Assembly (NCBI GenBank): GCA_963970005.1 | Contig: CAXAMN010021361.1 | Location: forward strand, 4,038,984 to 4,102,983 | DNA from: Durusdinium trenchii | Taxonomy: Eukaryota > Sar > Dinophyceae > Suessiales > Symbiodiniaceae | Direction: 5' to 3' | DNA: 64,000 nucleotides | The notes under the pieces: model-generated | Database searches by the model: none | Seen by the model: the letters and a program-made list of their open reading frames with translations, nothing else | Told to the model about the DNA's origin: nothing | Shown here: positions 41,961-52,450 of the stretch, piece by piece | Numbering within the stretch: the stretch's first letter is position 1 | Layout of the letters: each line of letters opens with the position of its first letter | Translations under genes and position numbers: made by a program

Positions 41961-43316
41961 CTACAAGTGGACCTGGGCATTGCCAGGGAGCACTGCTTTA
42001 CATGTGATACAGAAATCACGCCCGTAGGCCAAGGCCTCATGAATGCTGCGAGCTCGGTGGACTTCACCTCGATAAGCAGCATTGCGCTGGCGCCATCTGC
42101 ACCAGGGCGCGTTGTCACGCTCCACATGCCAGTTTGATCCCGCCTTGGTAGAGGTAATGAAGGAAACCGGATACCTGGGAAGGGCCGGTGGGGTGATGTG
42201 GACCTGATTCCGGGCCCATTTGAAGATATCAGAGCCGCCCCGCCGGCTGAGCACGCCGGCTCGGTCGATAGCTCGCAAGCCCTCCAGGCGCGAGTATGCT
42301 TCCTCGAAGGAGCACCGCCGGATCCATGCAAGTAGCAAACCAGCCAACACAGGGGCCCTGTGCACCCCCGCCATGCAATGAACCAGAACGGAGTAGCCTG
42401 AGTACAGGGTTGCCAGAAAGATAGGCAGCACCAACTTCAACTGGCGGTCACGTAGGGCTCCTTGATGACCAACAGGAACATTGACTTGGTAGACCTGGCG
42501 AGCACTGACCCCTCCCCGACAGTCGGCGGCAATCTTGTCCATGGCGCTGAGACTCATGCCGATGCGGTGGGCCTCCAACCATGCCCGGTCCGTGGGCAGA
42601 CCGCCCAAGTAGATAGAACCATTGCCTGCTTCGCCCAGGAAGATGAGCGTGGGAGGCTCTGGGGCACCGCTGTGCCCGGGCCGGCGCCAGCGTTCCCGGG
42701 CCGCTGCATCGAAGGCCGCATCATTCGCTTCCTGCAAGTGCTGGGGCCGCTCCAGCGACGGTTGAAGCACTGAGGGCATGGCCTTGACTTTGGGGGTCGA
42801 AGGTGGCGTGCTCGAAGGAACTGCCGTGGTTGAAGACGAAGATGCCCGAGGTGAAGCCGATGGCAAAGGTGGTGGTGCCCGCAAAGATGGAGTAGATGCC
42901 GAAGCTGATGAGGGCGAGACCACAGGCCGCATAGGTGGCACCTTCGGCGGAGGTGCTTTGGGCGGCGTCACCGGTTGGGCACTACCGCCAGCAGCAGCCC
43001 TGGGTGGCGACTCCACCCGTGCCCGCTTCGCCGGCCGCGAGGGACTGGTGAACGAAAAGGTGGACACCGTGTTCCTCGGCCCCTGTGCGGGCTCAGGCAC
43101 CGGGCCGGCAGCCACGGCGGGGGGCCGGGCGCTTCCGCCGGAGCGCAGCAGTGAGTCGTTGACCAGTAGCGCGGATGATCTGGACCTGGGCCGGCAGCAA
43201 GGTCTTGACCACGGGCATGCCAGGGATGGAGTCCGTAGAAACTCGGCGGATCTGAGGGTCCGAAGCGAGGAGCTCGTCAGCCTCTTCCATGCAAGTGGAC
43301 CATCGGGCCGAGGCAT
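41961..43316 (-). CDS. Dual-specificity-phosphatase-like protein in the YR retroelement
   Basis: 451 codons from the ATG at 43316, overlapping the recombinase ORF end by 224 bases in the +1 frame. Residues 1-175 are Pro/Ala/Ser-rich and disordered. From about 205 a DSP-like fold follows: IYLGGLPTD, a segment where DSPs have their lid, then the P-loop VLVHCMAGVHRAP (about 308-320), which has the C-x5-R signature with the active Cys and Arg intact. I do not see the usual general-acid Asp about 30 residues before the Cys; that position reads VNVPVGHQG, so activity is uncertain. The C-terminal about 75 residues contain a WCRWR and a CITC pair. DSPs dephosphorylate proteins, RNA 5' ends or inositides; the substrate here is unknown. 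Confidence 0.7.
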   Translation of the reverse strand: MPRPDGPLAWKRLTSSSLRTLRSAEFLRTPSLACPWSRPCCRPRSRSSALLVNDSLLRSGGSARPPAVAAGPVPEPAQGPRNTVSTFSFTSPSRPAKRARVESPPRAAAGGSAQPVTPPKAPPPKVPPMRPVVSPSSASASTPSLRAPPPLPSASPRASSSSTTAVPSSTPPSTPKVKAMPSVLQPSLERPQHLQEANDAAFDAAARERWRRPGHSGAPEPPTLIFLGEAGNGSIYLGGLPTDRAWLEAHRIGMSLSAMDKIAADCRGGVSARQVYQVNVPVGHQGALRDRQLKLVLPIFLATLYSGYSVLVHCMAGVHRAPVLAGLLLAWIRRCSFEEAYSRLEGLRAIDRAGVLSRRGGSDIFKWARNQVHITPPALPRYPVSFITSTKAGSNWHVERDNAPWCRWRQRNAAYRGEVHRARSIHEALAYGRDFCITCKAVLPGNAQVHL

Positions 43317-44694
43317 AGCCAGTCGGCAGTTCGTCCCACATCGCCATGTTGAGGTCCTGGAAGAAGTGCAAGCCAGCCAGGCGCAACTGGTGTCCTAGGC
43401 GTTGTTTCCGCGAGTCATATCGCAAAGGGGTGGTAGCCGTAGACTTGGAGGACTGATCCACCCATTGTCCAAGAGCAAGACGCTCTGTCTCGGATAGCCC
43501 CACATACCCTGCCAAAGTCGGAAGCACGCGGCGGAACGAGTAGGACGAGAGGCTGGTAACGTCCATGGCTGCACTCAGGTAGGGCTGCAGGATCCGGACA
43601 CATTGTGCTGTGCCCACCGGCTGGGCTGTAGCCGAGTCGAACCCCAACCAATGCCAGCGCTTGAAGCCAGCGCCTGTTCTGGGGCGCACTTTGTTCAAAT
43701 GGGCACCTAGCACTTGTAGAAGGTCCAACGTGCCACAATACCTCGGAACGCTCCAGGCGAAGCCACCACGACTGCCAGTCTTACCTTTCGTGCACCAGAA
43801 CACAAGGATGCCCCCGTTCCCGCCGACCAAGTAGCTCCGTTGCAAATGGGTGTACCTGACCACACCAAAACAGAGGGCGTAGGCACAAAACACCATAGGC
43901 CAGTGAGGATTGTCAACGGTGGATTCCAAGGTGCCCAACAGGTGGATGACCATAGATGGCTCCAAAGTCGCCGCCTGCGCCTGCCCCTGACCGAGGCGAG
44001 ATCCCAAACCAGCCCGAGGTTTCACCACTTCGGAGAGGTCAAATGGCAACTTGAGGTTGCGGACGATCCAGCCTAGAGCGGTATATGCCCTGGTAGGGGA
44101 CTTGTGCTCCCGAATGAAGGTGGCCAGGAGGTGTTTGTCTGGGATACCTCCACCTGCGGCGGCAATGACCCCTTGAAGCTCTTGCCACGTGTGCAATGCT
44201 CGCTTCACGGTGGCGGCCTCCGCCTTCTGGAGCACATGTGTGAGCTTGGCCTCGAAGTTGGCGGTGATCTCAGCCAAGCGAGCCGCCGGCGGGGGCTCAA
44301 CTGCCAGAAGAATGGCCATCAACTGAGGCACAAAGCTCAAGGCACCGCCATCCGGGCCGCCCGACTGACGGCCCTGGGCGCTGGGCCTGACTGGCCCCGC
44401 AAACGATGGGGTAGGTCGTGGCCTCAAAGGTGGCGATGTGGTAGGCCGCGGCGCTGATTGCGAAACTTGTTCACGACGAACGATGTCTCGCACCAGGGCG
44501 CCAGCGCCCAGCTCCGCTTCACGGCGCGCCTGGTCCCAGGCCTCCGCCACTGCGCGGCCCTGCTTCAGCGCTTCCTCGTAGGTAACGAAGTAAAACGCTA
44601 AGTCGGAGGGCCTTTCGATACCATGGGCAGCGCACCACCGCTCCAGCTTCTGCTGTTCAGCAGAGCGGCGGATCTGATCGTCGGCGCTTGCCAT
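43093..44694 (-). CDS. Tyrosine recombinase of DIRS-like retroelement
   Basis: 533 codons from the ATG at 44694, 19 bases inside repeat A1. The N-terminal about 110 residues are charged and then Pro/Arg-rich. The helical core-binding region spans about 115-260 and the catalytic domain about 265-470. Candidate catalytic residues: Arg in FGVVRYTHLQRS, the beta-hairpin Lys in CTKGKTG, the box-II Arg in SYSFRRVLPT, and the nucleophile Tyr in TPLRYDSRK. The His normally before box-II Arg reads Tyr, and the following LGH reads LGQW; both are tolerated changes in divergent YRs but worth noting. The enzyme would integrate the circular DNA intermediate. Its position as the first ORF is atypical for the group. 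Confidence 0.82.
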   Translation of the reverse strand: MASADDQIRRSAEQQKLERWCAAHGIERPSDLAFYFVTYEEALKQGRAVAEAWDQARREAELGAGALVRDIVRREQVSQSAPRPTTSPPLRPRPTPSFAGPVRPSAQGRQSGGPDGGALSFVPQLMAILLAVEPPPAARLAEITANFEAKLTHVLQKAEAATVKRALHTWQELQGVIAAAGGGIPDKHLLATFIREHKSPTRAYTALGWIVRNLKLPFDLSEVVKPRAGLGSRLGQGQAQAATLEPSMVIHLLGTLESTVDNPHWPMVFCAYALCFGVVRYTHLQRSYLVGGNGGILVFWCTKGKTGSRGGFAWSVPRYCGTLDLLQVLGAHLNKVRPRTGAGFKRWHWLGFDSATAQPVGTAQCVRILQPYLSAAMDVTSLSSYSFRRVLPTLAGYVGLSETERLALGQWVDQSSKSTATTPLRYDSRKQRLGHQLRLAGLHFFQDLNMAMWDELPTGYASARWSTCMEEADELLASDPQIRRVSTDSIPGMPVVKTLLPAQVQIIRATGQRLTAALRRKRPAPRRGCRPGA

Positions 44695-44712
44695 GGCGTC
44701 AGAACCGGGAAG

Positions 44713-44866
44713 AAAAGTTTAGCTTGAGGTACCAGCAGCGACACTGCTCCTCAAGGGGCGTCTCCCCAGTTTGGCTTGAGCATTCAAACATTGGGAGACG
44801 TTGATTCGAAGCTTCCCAAATAATTCATCATCACCGACCCTGCCTACCTTAAATGATTGAATATAT
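44713..44866 (-). repeat. Split direct repeat A, terminal copy (A1)
   Basis: Identical to 36006-36159, including both hairpins. It marks the 5' end of the element in the coding direction. Confidence 0.95.
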
Positions 44867-47243
44867 CAGTCATCTTTGAGCTTCAGCACAGCACGCATCC
44901 CTTTTACGCTTTTCACGTTCTTCTGTCAAGAAACGCCACAAAATTCGCTGGCCACACCGCCTGCAGTGTCTGGAAAAGTTGCAGCTTATCCTGACCCCAG
45001 CCATCATCGAGTTGAAAAAGTCTTCCAAAAGGTCAGGCCTGGAGCGTAACTCATGTAAGCAAATTATCTCTTGTTCACCACAAACATATCATATCGGTGA
45101 TCCCCACCAACACCCTATCCCATCGCGCCTCCAAATGCTCCTGAAACGGCCCTTCCCATGCCACCACTGGTGTCCAGGGAGGCACGCCAGCAGGGACCAC
45201 ACGCGCAGAATTCGTGCTCGCCAGCCGCGGCACTCGCGCAAGGCATGTCATCTATGGCAGTATGTGTCTCAGAATGTTCAGCGTGTCTCTCCAAGTCTTG
45301 GCGTGGTGGAAACACTAGGTCTGGGACTCCAAGATCGCACATGAGTCGGATCCAGGGCGGGCAACGGTGCGCCCATGTCCGTTGCCCACCAACCCAGGTG
45401 TCATGTCCTTCACCGCCTCATCCCCTTGTCACCCAAAAAATGCCGTTCACCGACCAAGAACGAGGTTCCCTTGTCAAAGTGGTACGGATGGTCTTTGGAA
45501 CTGTTGGAATCATTGAACTACCACCCTTGAGGTATACCACCGACTGCATCAGCGCAGTAGAAAAATGGAGACCCTACAGCGGTCGGATCACCCTAACGGC
45601 GTTCACCAAGGAGGTATATCTGCAAGTATCATCCTTGTACCTGGGACCTATACTCCTTGAAATCATCATGGAAGTGCAAAATCATCACCTGTTTTGATCG
45701 TTCTCGTTTTCTGGGCCACGCCATCCCACGATCTTCCATGATGACTTCAGGGAGACCTTACCGGTCTGCCTCCGATGAAAAGACTCAGTTGGTGAAGACG
45801 GAAGGGCGGATTCACCACCACGGCACTTCTCATTCTCATTCCTATGCTTTGACGAAGCCGTAGAAGAATGCGGGCGGCGAATGGGTGCAGCACCCATGGC
45901 AGAAAGCGTTGGGACCCGTTGGCGCAGACATGTGCTGTCAGTTTGCATGGTGTCCACACACAGACATGTGAGCTCTATAGAATTACTAGGCGTGTGCTTG
46001 TAAGGTTGCCTACACAGGCATTCTACATTCTCTTTGCGTTTGAGAGGTTCGGTTTCCACAATAACAACGACGTCCGACGTTCAGCGTTCTACAGAACGAC
46101 TTCCGGCCCATTTGTCGCATCACATCCCTACACACTTGCCGAACAAATCCCATTGCAGTTCTAGATGTCAAAATGGGGCTGTGATGGGCCATGTCAAAGT
46201 GGGATACAGGGATACACGCTCGTTTACCCCAGTGCATTTAAAACAACATTGTTCAGGACAGGCCTGACTAAATCTATTGGTTCCGGAGTCCTGTCGTTAC
46301 TTGACAAATCTAGAAATCTGGGCAATACTGCCTGTGAGAAAACCACTAGAAAGGGACCATCGCGAGAATGTTCACATTAAAGAGGGGGTTGCAAAGGCAT
46401 ATGACAGCATGGCAACAAAGCAACAACCATGAGTGGGCAGTGCAGAGTTGCATGTATAAACATTTGTAAACATGGGTAAGCATGCACAGGCATGTGCAAA
46501 TCTCATACTTCCAGGGAACTATATACACCATGGCACTTCGGGCTACCTGGAAGCTAATGGTGTTCATAAACATGGCATCCATAGACTGTTGGTGCTCGCC
46601 AAATGGTCACGGTCTTCTTTTGGTCTTGTGGAAAGTTCCAACTTCATCTAAACCGTTCAGAACTTAAAGGCGAAATGCTTCGAGATGTGCAATCCTTTTC
46701 CTGAAAGAACAAACTCCACCCCTTATAGATGGTGCATCAGTTCTTTTGAAGTTGAAACCACCCTGGAGGAAAACAAAAACAAACAGTGGTGTATCCCCCA
46801 GTTTGCCAGTATTGAAGGCTATAAGTCTCTCACTCCCTGTACCTGTCCATTCCCATTCACTCATGGCCGACAACACCTTCTTTCGCCGCTTTTTCATCCA
46901 ACACCATTGTCCCCATGGCACCTGAAGGCAGGGCCGGGCAAAAAAGCATCCAATTAATTGGTGAAAGCTGAAAACATTCCATTCTATGGCAGATCTAAGG
47001 ACCATCCACTGCTACAAAATGGGAACTTCTTGTGGATCAAGTCTGACATGATCTACCTTGACAAGGTCAAAGACAACAGAATGATGACAAGAAAAGCACA
47101 CGTAGACCAAACGCCTGGTCGTAGAAAATCATTTTGACTCATTGACGAAATCTCCGGTGACCCAAGTGCCCAAAGAATGGTCACCCTTCTTGGCCAACCA
47201 AAGGTGTCATCTCCAACCAGGGATGCAGTCCAGCTATTAGGTT

Positions 47244-47306
47244 GGAGGCCATCGCTATTCCGCTATTAGGTAGGAGGCCATCGCTCCTAGGTAGGAGGCC
47301 ATTGCT
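47244..47306. repeat. Dispersed 13-mer GGAGGCCATCGCT, three copies
   Basis: Copies at 47244-47256, 47273-47285 and 47294-47306 (the last with ATTGCT), each preceded by TAGGT(T/A) and separated by CTATTAGG-like linkers. Confidence 0.8.
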
Positions 47307-49372
47307 ACTAGGCCCATCCCCAGTAGGTTGATGGGCTGCAATGAGCCCCAAGGAGCGACCAATCCCGCCCGAGATCCACCAGGTTCGACGGTGGCCACAT
47401 CGGGTCGGAGACCGGTCGAAGACCGTCCGACCCGTGGTTCCGACCGGTTCTGATCCCTCCCAGCACCGCTGCGGGCCGATTGGTTCAGCTTGTGCAACCG
47501 AGGGAGGTTCTCTGCCGTGGTGGGAGGGACCCGAAGATGGACCACTGAAAAATGAACAGGTGAGACCACGAGACATGGGCTTGGGGGGGGCTCAACCAAA
47601 GTCTTCCCATCAAGTGGCCACATATGATATTATGATGTGCACTCCGCCCTGCAAATAAACCCAATGTGAAACCGGGGTACAGCGGAGCTGGTACAAAATG
47701 CCAAATGGCAAAATGAACCAAATTGCTTGGTCTAGCTCTGACCCGCTCACTTCTCGTTCTGCGGTCTCGCTCCATTCGCATCCATCCTGCCTCAACTTCC
47801 CCGTTTTAATTGGTGCCTCCCTAGCTGCATTCCATCCAAACTCCTTCAGCTCCGGGCACCGGAGCTGGAAACGCCCCAGCTTCTCCGGTAGCTGTCCCAC
47901 CTGCGACTCGTCGGAGGCGACGCTTCCGGTCGTGGGGCGCAGAACTAGGTCGGGTCGTGGTCGGGATGGGAAAGGAACACGTTTTGGTCGGAGAGTCCGG
48001 TCACACTTCCCTGTCTGTGGTCATGGTGAAAGTCGGGTGAGATGTACCAAGAGGTGGACCAGCTTTGAGAGTCTCAAAAGCTTTGGCTAGTCTTGGCAAG
48101 ATACTAGCTTTCTCAAAGATGGATCGGTTTTGAGAGATGAATCGTTCTTTTGTTGGGCCCGCAAGTCATGAAGTAATGGGAAGCTGTGTACAAGCCGCAT
48201 CCCAACTTGTGCCACCGAAAAGGAACCTGGAATTCGAGATCACAAAGGGTCTGACGGTCTGATGTGAAAAAACTCCAAACCGATGGACAGAACTCGGTCC
48301 ACACTAGTTCGGTGGCACCATCGGTCGCATCTGGCCTCGCACTCCAGCTCCAGGCCTGGGATGCTGGGCTTGTGATGGTGCGTTTTGGCACGACGAACAC
48401 ATCACAAAAGGCTGGTTCTCGCCGTTTTTCGGCGTGGCGCTCGGCGGTCCGAACCGACACGCCGATGCCGTTTGCGTGGCACGTCCTTCCGGCCTTGAAA
48501 TACACAACACCCGACATGGACGTGGAGCAAAAGGAGAAGCTTCGTCAAGGAAAGGCGTCCTTCCGGAATGCAAACCAGTTCCATGGAACGTGTACCGTCA
48601 CCATCGACGCCTCTGGACGCACCTGCCCGCGCATCGGGGATGCATCTGGACGTGTCTGGCACGCCCTATGAACCGGTCAGATGTTTGTCTTTGAGATCCA
48701 TAAGAAGTCTGACTCGGTCGCATCCATAGTTTTTTCGGGACCAAATGGAGGTGAAGAGGAAGGTGTCTTTGGAAGGAGCCTGAAATAAAGTATGGTTTTG
48801 GAAAAGGAACATGAAGCTCAGCTTGATCTGAAGCTGGCCAAAAAATTACGCAATCACATCATGGACGCCTATGCGCTTGTTTTTCGCCTATGCTTTAGGC
48901 TATAGCAATGGATTACCAGCTCGCTCAGGAAATGCTGCTGTACTCCCTGATACGAATATAAAGACCTATGACCTAGGTTTGGAAGGGATTTTCTTCCAAT
49001 AAGGTCGGCAATAACCTCTGAGCAGCCGTGCCTCAATAGATCTAAATAGAAAACAACTGTACATAAACCGTTTCATACCTATCCATAACTCCTATACCAA
49101 ATTCTCCTCTAAGGCAGCCCACACATGCCTTCTTAACGTTTTACATACCGTAGTCCTTGGTACAAATGTTTGTTCGCGAGAATCGTCCTTTTTATCGCGA
49201 GAATTGTCCTTTTTTTTCCTGTATGAAAACAAGAGTTTGGGTATTACAGTGTGTTGTTGTCTGAGGATTTGTATTGCCTGGGCCATACCAATACTGTATT
49301 TCCCAAGTAGTAACTTTCTTGATTCCCTATGGTTGTATTAAAGTTACTGATCGATATTGCCATAAACTAACT

Positions 49373-49480
49373 AGAGGTGGCTTGCCCCTCATTCCAACGA
49401 GAGGTGGCTTGCCCCTCATTCCAACAAGAGGTGGCTTGCCCCTCATTCCAACGAGAGGTGGCTTGCCCCTCCTTCTATAG
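49373..49480. repeat. 27-bp tandem repeat, 4 copies
   Basis: Units start with AGAGGTGGCTTGCCCCTC at 49373, 49400, 49427 and 49454. The period is a multiple of three and one frame reads a perfect RGGLPLIPT nonapeptide repeat, but that frame is only 68 codons and has no other support. Confidence 0.95.
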
Positions 49481-51746
49481 TTTCCCGGTTCCCAGTAAAT
49501 CAATGATTATGTCATGTTACTGAATCCTGTGTGGCCTTGGCCTTTTCAAAAAGTAGCCTAAAAGCCACAGATGCGCACTGGACCGGGGGCACTCACCACA
49601 GGGCCCCCGCCACGTTCCATGGGGCCCCAGGCTCGCGGGCGGTGCTCCCGAGGGCCACGGCGAGAAGGTGCCTACCGACGAGTAAGGTACCTCTAAGCCT
49701 GGCTGTGACGCCCACACCTCCAAGACACCTCTTAGAATGCCAAACTTTAAAAAATAAGTGCATGATGGCATGATGTATAATAAAAACCTCAACCAACCGC
49801 ACAACTGGAAAAGCCCTAATTCATGCAAAAAAGCCTGCTTGCGGTGGTCGTCTTGCGGTTTTGGTCCCGCCTCGGGCGAACTCCTGCCTGGCGGTCGCTA
49901 TGAAGCTGAGGCAGGCATCCTCGGAAGGCCTTCGTGAAAGCGGCCGCAGAGAAGACCGGTGGGTTCAAGACATCAATGGGCCTGGCCTGGGTACTGGTTG
50001 GTCTTTCTTTGTTTCCAGGATTTGGACCCAGCCAGGTTGAGCTATGGGGAGTGTGCCAAGACAGACACACCAAACCTGAAGATCGTAGAGCAGGTTCTCC
50101 ATCTTATTCTGGTTTGGCAGGTGCAACTAGATGCAGTCAGCATCTGCGCAATCATCCAGAACATCCAAGATCGGGCTATGAAAATCAAGATATTTGGCTA
50201 GACCCCCATCACAGGCTCACATAGAGTGTCCTGCCTGGTGCTTCCGGGTGAAACCAATCATGGGAGATCTGGGCGGGAGTCCTATGCGACAGAGATCCAC
50301 CTCCACTTCTGCCACTCAGCACTCACTGCCGCGACTCACTACACCCCCAAAATGTGGAGAAAGCAACCTAGAATTGCATAGAATTAGGCCGTCCGAACTT
50401 GGCAGCTTCTCTCGGGCACACACGGCCACCACTTGCGGCACAGGCGGCCTGGCATTCCCACGCAGGTCGAGAAGATCCAAGCCGGGAAGGCCTCAACTCG
50501 TCCGTCGGGCATCCGGAAGGATGGGGGGGTTGCCACGATGGTCGTGGTGTGGCGTTTTCTTTCGGGGGCACCGACCAACGCATCCATCGGACAACATGAG
50601 TTTGTCTAAGTGATGTGTTCGTTTTTGGGCAAACTTTGCACCAGGAGTTTGGGCATAGATTCCACCCGCAACGAACAAGTCACTGGTCTGGTTCACAAAC
50701 CAACCTCTTTCTGGAGGCTGATTTTGTGTGGGTGTATGGACAAACAAAAACTATATAGTGTTTCGTATCTACAAGCAGAGGAGGAGAAGGAGGATTCTAG
50801 TTGATTAGCTGTCACCCAAATATATGTGTTTGATGTGTTTTTCTTTGTTTAATCGATCCTGTAGAAACTCACCAGAAGGCTCCGAGTTGATGCTGTTCAT
50901 CGAGCCCACACCTCTCAACGTGCGAAGGAAGGCCACCGGAAGTGCCACCTGACGTGATCGAAGCAGATCGCCCTCCTGGGACCCGTCCCGCCAGTCGCTA
51001 AGGCCACCGGGCCCACCACCAGAGGCGCGCACGCGACCTGCGTCGACCCGTCGTGTGTCGAAAGAGGGCGAGGAGTGGGAGTGGAGTGGTGCTCTTCGAG
51101 AGTCATTAGGTCTTTGATCGGTCCCTCTTGTTTGATCGGCTTGCAGAATTGGAGGAATCGATGGAAACGAATGAGGAATGATGTCATGTCCCACTCATGC
51201 GCGCAGGCTTGGTGCAAGCAACAACCTTAGTGGTGAGATTCAACTCGGCTCCAAGGAATCAATGAATCATCTGGAATCGTTCATGAAATAGATCACTGAA
51301 AAGTTCTTGGGTCATCTTGGAGTCTTGCGTCAACACCCTGAATTGTGGCAAGGACTTCAGTTGCTCGATCAGTGGACTATATCGTGTTTCTTCTTCGTGG
51401 AGTTGCCATAGTAGGTTGCTGCTGGCCAAGACACCAGCGCGGAATCCATGTCCAGCTCGCATGCGCAAAGCCTGGTGGAGGTTCCCCACACACAGTCTGC
51501 TCGGGGGTGCTTCCTAATGCAACAAACACCCTTGTTGGGTGGTTAACGGGGATCACCATCCAATGATCCATGGCTCTTTTCGCCATCTACTCTGACGCTA
51601 CGGACCAAGTCGGACCAAGATCATTTGAAGGAAGGAACTCATAGATCTAACTTTACCCCAAAGTAGGGTCTTGTTCGAGCAAAAACAAACCAGAGTATTA
51701 TTGGTCCTCCATCAAGCATAAACTTCCCAGTTTTGTATATGTATGT

Positions 51747-51766
51747 CTATGTGTGTGTGTGTGTGT
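51747..51766. repeat. (GT)n microsatellite at left end of Penelope-like element
   Basis: About ten GT units fused to the GTGTGTGTCACACC start of the terminal repeat. Confidence 0.9.
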
Positions 51767-52181
51767 CACACCCTGGTTCTAAGGGCTTTCCACCTTTTCA
51801 CCTTTCCACCACCACTGAGACCGTTTTTCTTTTGCAACAAGCAGGGGGGCAGAGAGGACTTGCAAGGCTCTGCCCAACGAAGCTCTTTGCAAGATCCTAG
51901 GAAGCGGAAGCTGATCACTTCCGTGTACCTGCTCGTTCTTTCACACGCTGTCACCCTACTCTTCCACTTTTTGATTCATGGTCCTTCATGTTTCCACCCC
52001 CAAACCTCGGTTTTGCAGCTAAGTTAAGCCGTTAGTTCACCACCGCCGGTATGCAGCCGAGTCAAGTGAAACAATCGATGTTCAAACACCTCCAAGTTAT
52101 CGGACTTTTCGCCATGCTGTTCTATCGCCTTCCTTCCCAACGTGGCAATTGCGTTCACTGAAAACCCAAGTTCGAAGTGTG
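51759..52181 (+). repeat. Pseudo-LTR of Penelope-like element, left copy
   Basis: Matches 62211-62633 except at 52026 (A versus G) and 52168 (A versus G). The first mismatch changes a TAA to TGA, keeping a stop codon in the RT frame. Confidence 0.95.
51847..51898 (+). ncRNA. Predicted H-type pseudoknot in pseudo-LTR
   Basis: Stem 1: GGGCAGAG (51847-51854) pairs with CTCTGCCC (51868-51875), 8 bp. Stem 2: AGGACTTGCAA (51855-51865), which occupies almost the whole stem-1 loop, pairs with TTGCAAGATCCT (51887-51898), 11 bp with A51894 bulged. A further hairpin GGAAG...CTTCC follows. The right copy is at 62299-62350. I see no hammerhead core (CTGANGA...GAAA). The topology resembles the P1/P2 interlock of HDV-like ribozymes but lacks an obvious P3. 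Confidence 0.65.
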
Positions 52182-52440
52182 ACTCGCTCAGTCTTCCCAC
52201 GTGGGTACTGGGTGTGACCCTCCGAAAGGAGGCGCCGAAGCCACTCTGGATTTCACTGTTCTCCACTTTTATGACTGATTCCCCGTTTTCCATTTTATCC
52301 CTGAATTCCCTGATTTTCGAGCCGCCGGGCTATAAGCGAGGAATTATCCACTCAACGCTCCGACATTCGTTGTGTTGTACATTGCGACGTTTTCTCCAAC
52401 TTCAATTTAATCTCCCACCCGCAGCCATTTGACCGACGAT
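52182..52440 (+). other. Leader between pseudo-LTR and first ORF
   Basis: About 260 bases with no ORF of note. It ends with CCCGCAGCCATTTGACC (52418-52434), the first of the recurring GCAGCC(A/G)TTT motifs that precede ORFs of this element. Confidence 0.5.
52421..52430 (+). promoter_or_regulatory. Recurring GCAGCC(A/G)TTTT motif, copy 1
   Basis: GCAGCCATTT. A related GCAGCCACTTGG lies at 52615, 26 bases before an ATG at 52641. Confidence 0.4.
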
Positions 52441-52450
52441 CAATGCATGC

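Larger units (their letters stand above)
35425..44866 (-). mobile_element. Tyrosine-recombinase (DIRS/PAT/Ngaro-like) retroelement, 9,442 bp
   Basis: All ORFs lie on the minus strand, with split direct repeats. Repeat A (154 bp) ends the element on the right (44713-44866) and recurs inside (36006-36159). Repeat B (165 bp) ends it on the left (35425-35589) and recurs inside (36154-36318). In the coding direction the order is A1, ORFs, B1, A2, B2, the signature of PAT/Ngaro-type elements that integrate a circular DNA by tyrosine recombinase and make no target duplication. The A copies are identical and the B copies differ at one base, so it is young. The ORF order is unusual: recombinase first, then a phosphatase-like ORF, a small ORF, a gag-like ORF and RT/RNase H last. 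Confidence 0.9.
44867..51758. other. Gene-poor region
   Basis: No recognisable domain. Two plus-strand frames have fairly protein-like stretches: 48,264-48,671 (containing FAWHVLPALKYTTPDMDVEQ) and 49,959-50,201 (containing LKIVEQVLHLILVWQVQLD). They could be exons, but no domain, splice partner or conserved motif supports this. The region also holds copies of the dispersed 13-mer, a 27-bp tandem repeat and a GT microsatellite at its right end. Confidence 0.45.

Noticed and set aside
51743-52027. Plus-strand ORF in the left pseudo-LTR
   Set aside because: It is the same sequence as the C-terminal end of the RT ORF in the right copy; alone it has no start context or domain.
51759-52181. Hammerhead ribozyme in the pseudo-LTR
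   Set aside because: I searched both strands by eye for CTGANGA with a paired GAAA and found none. CTGATCA at about 51,910 is only the loop of a small hairpin.
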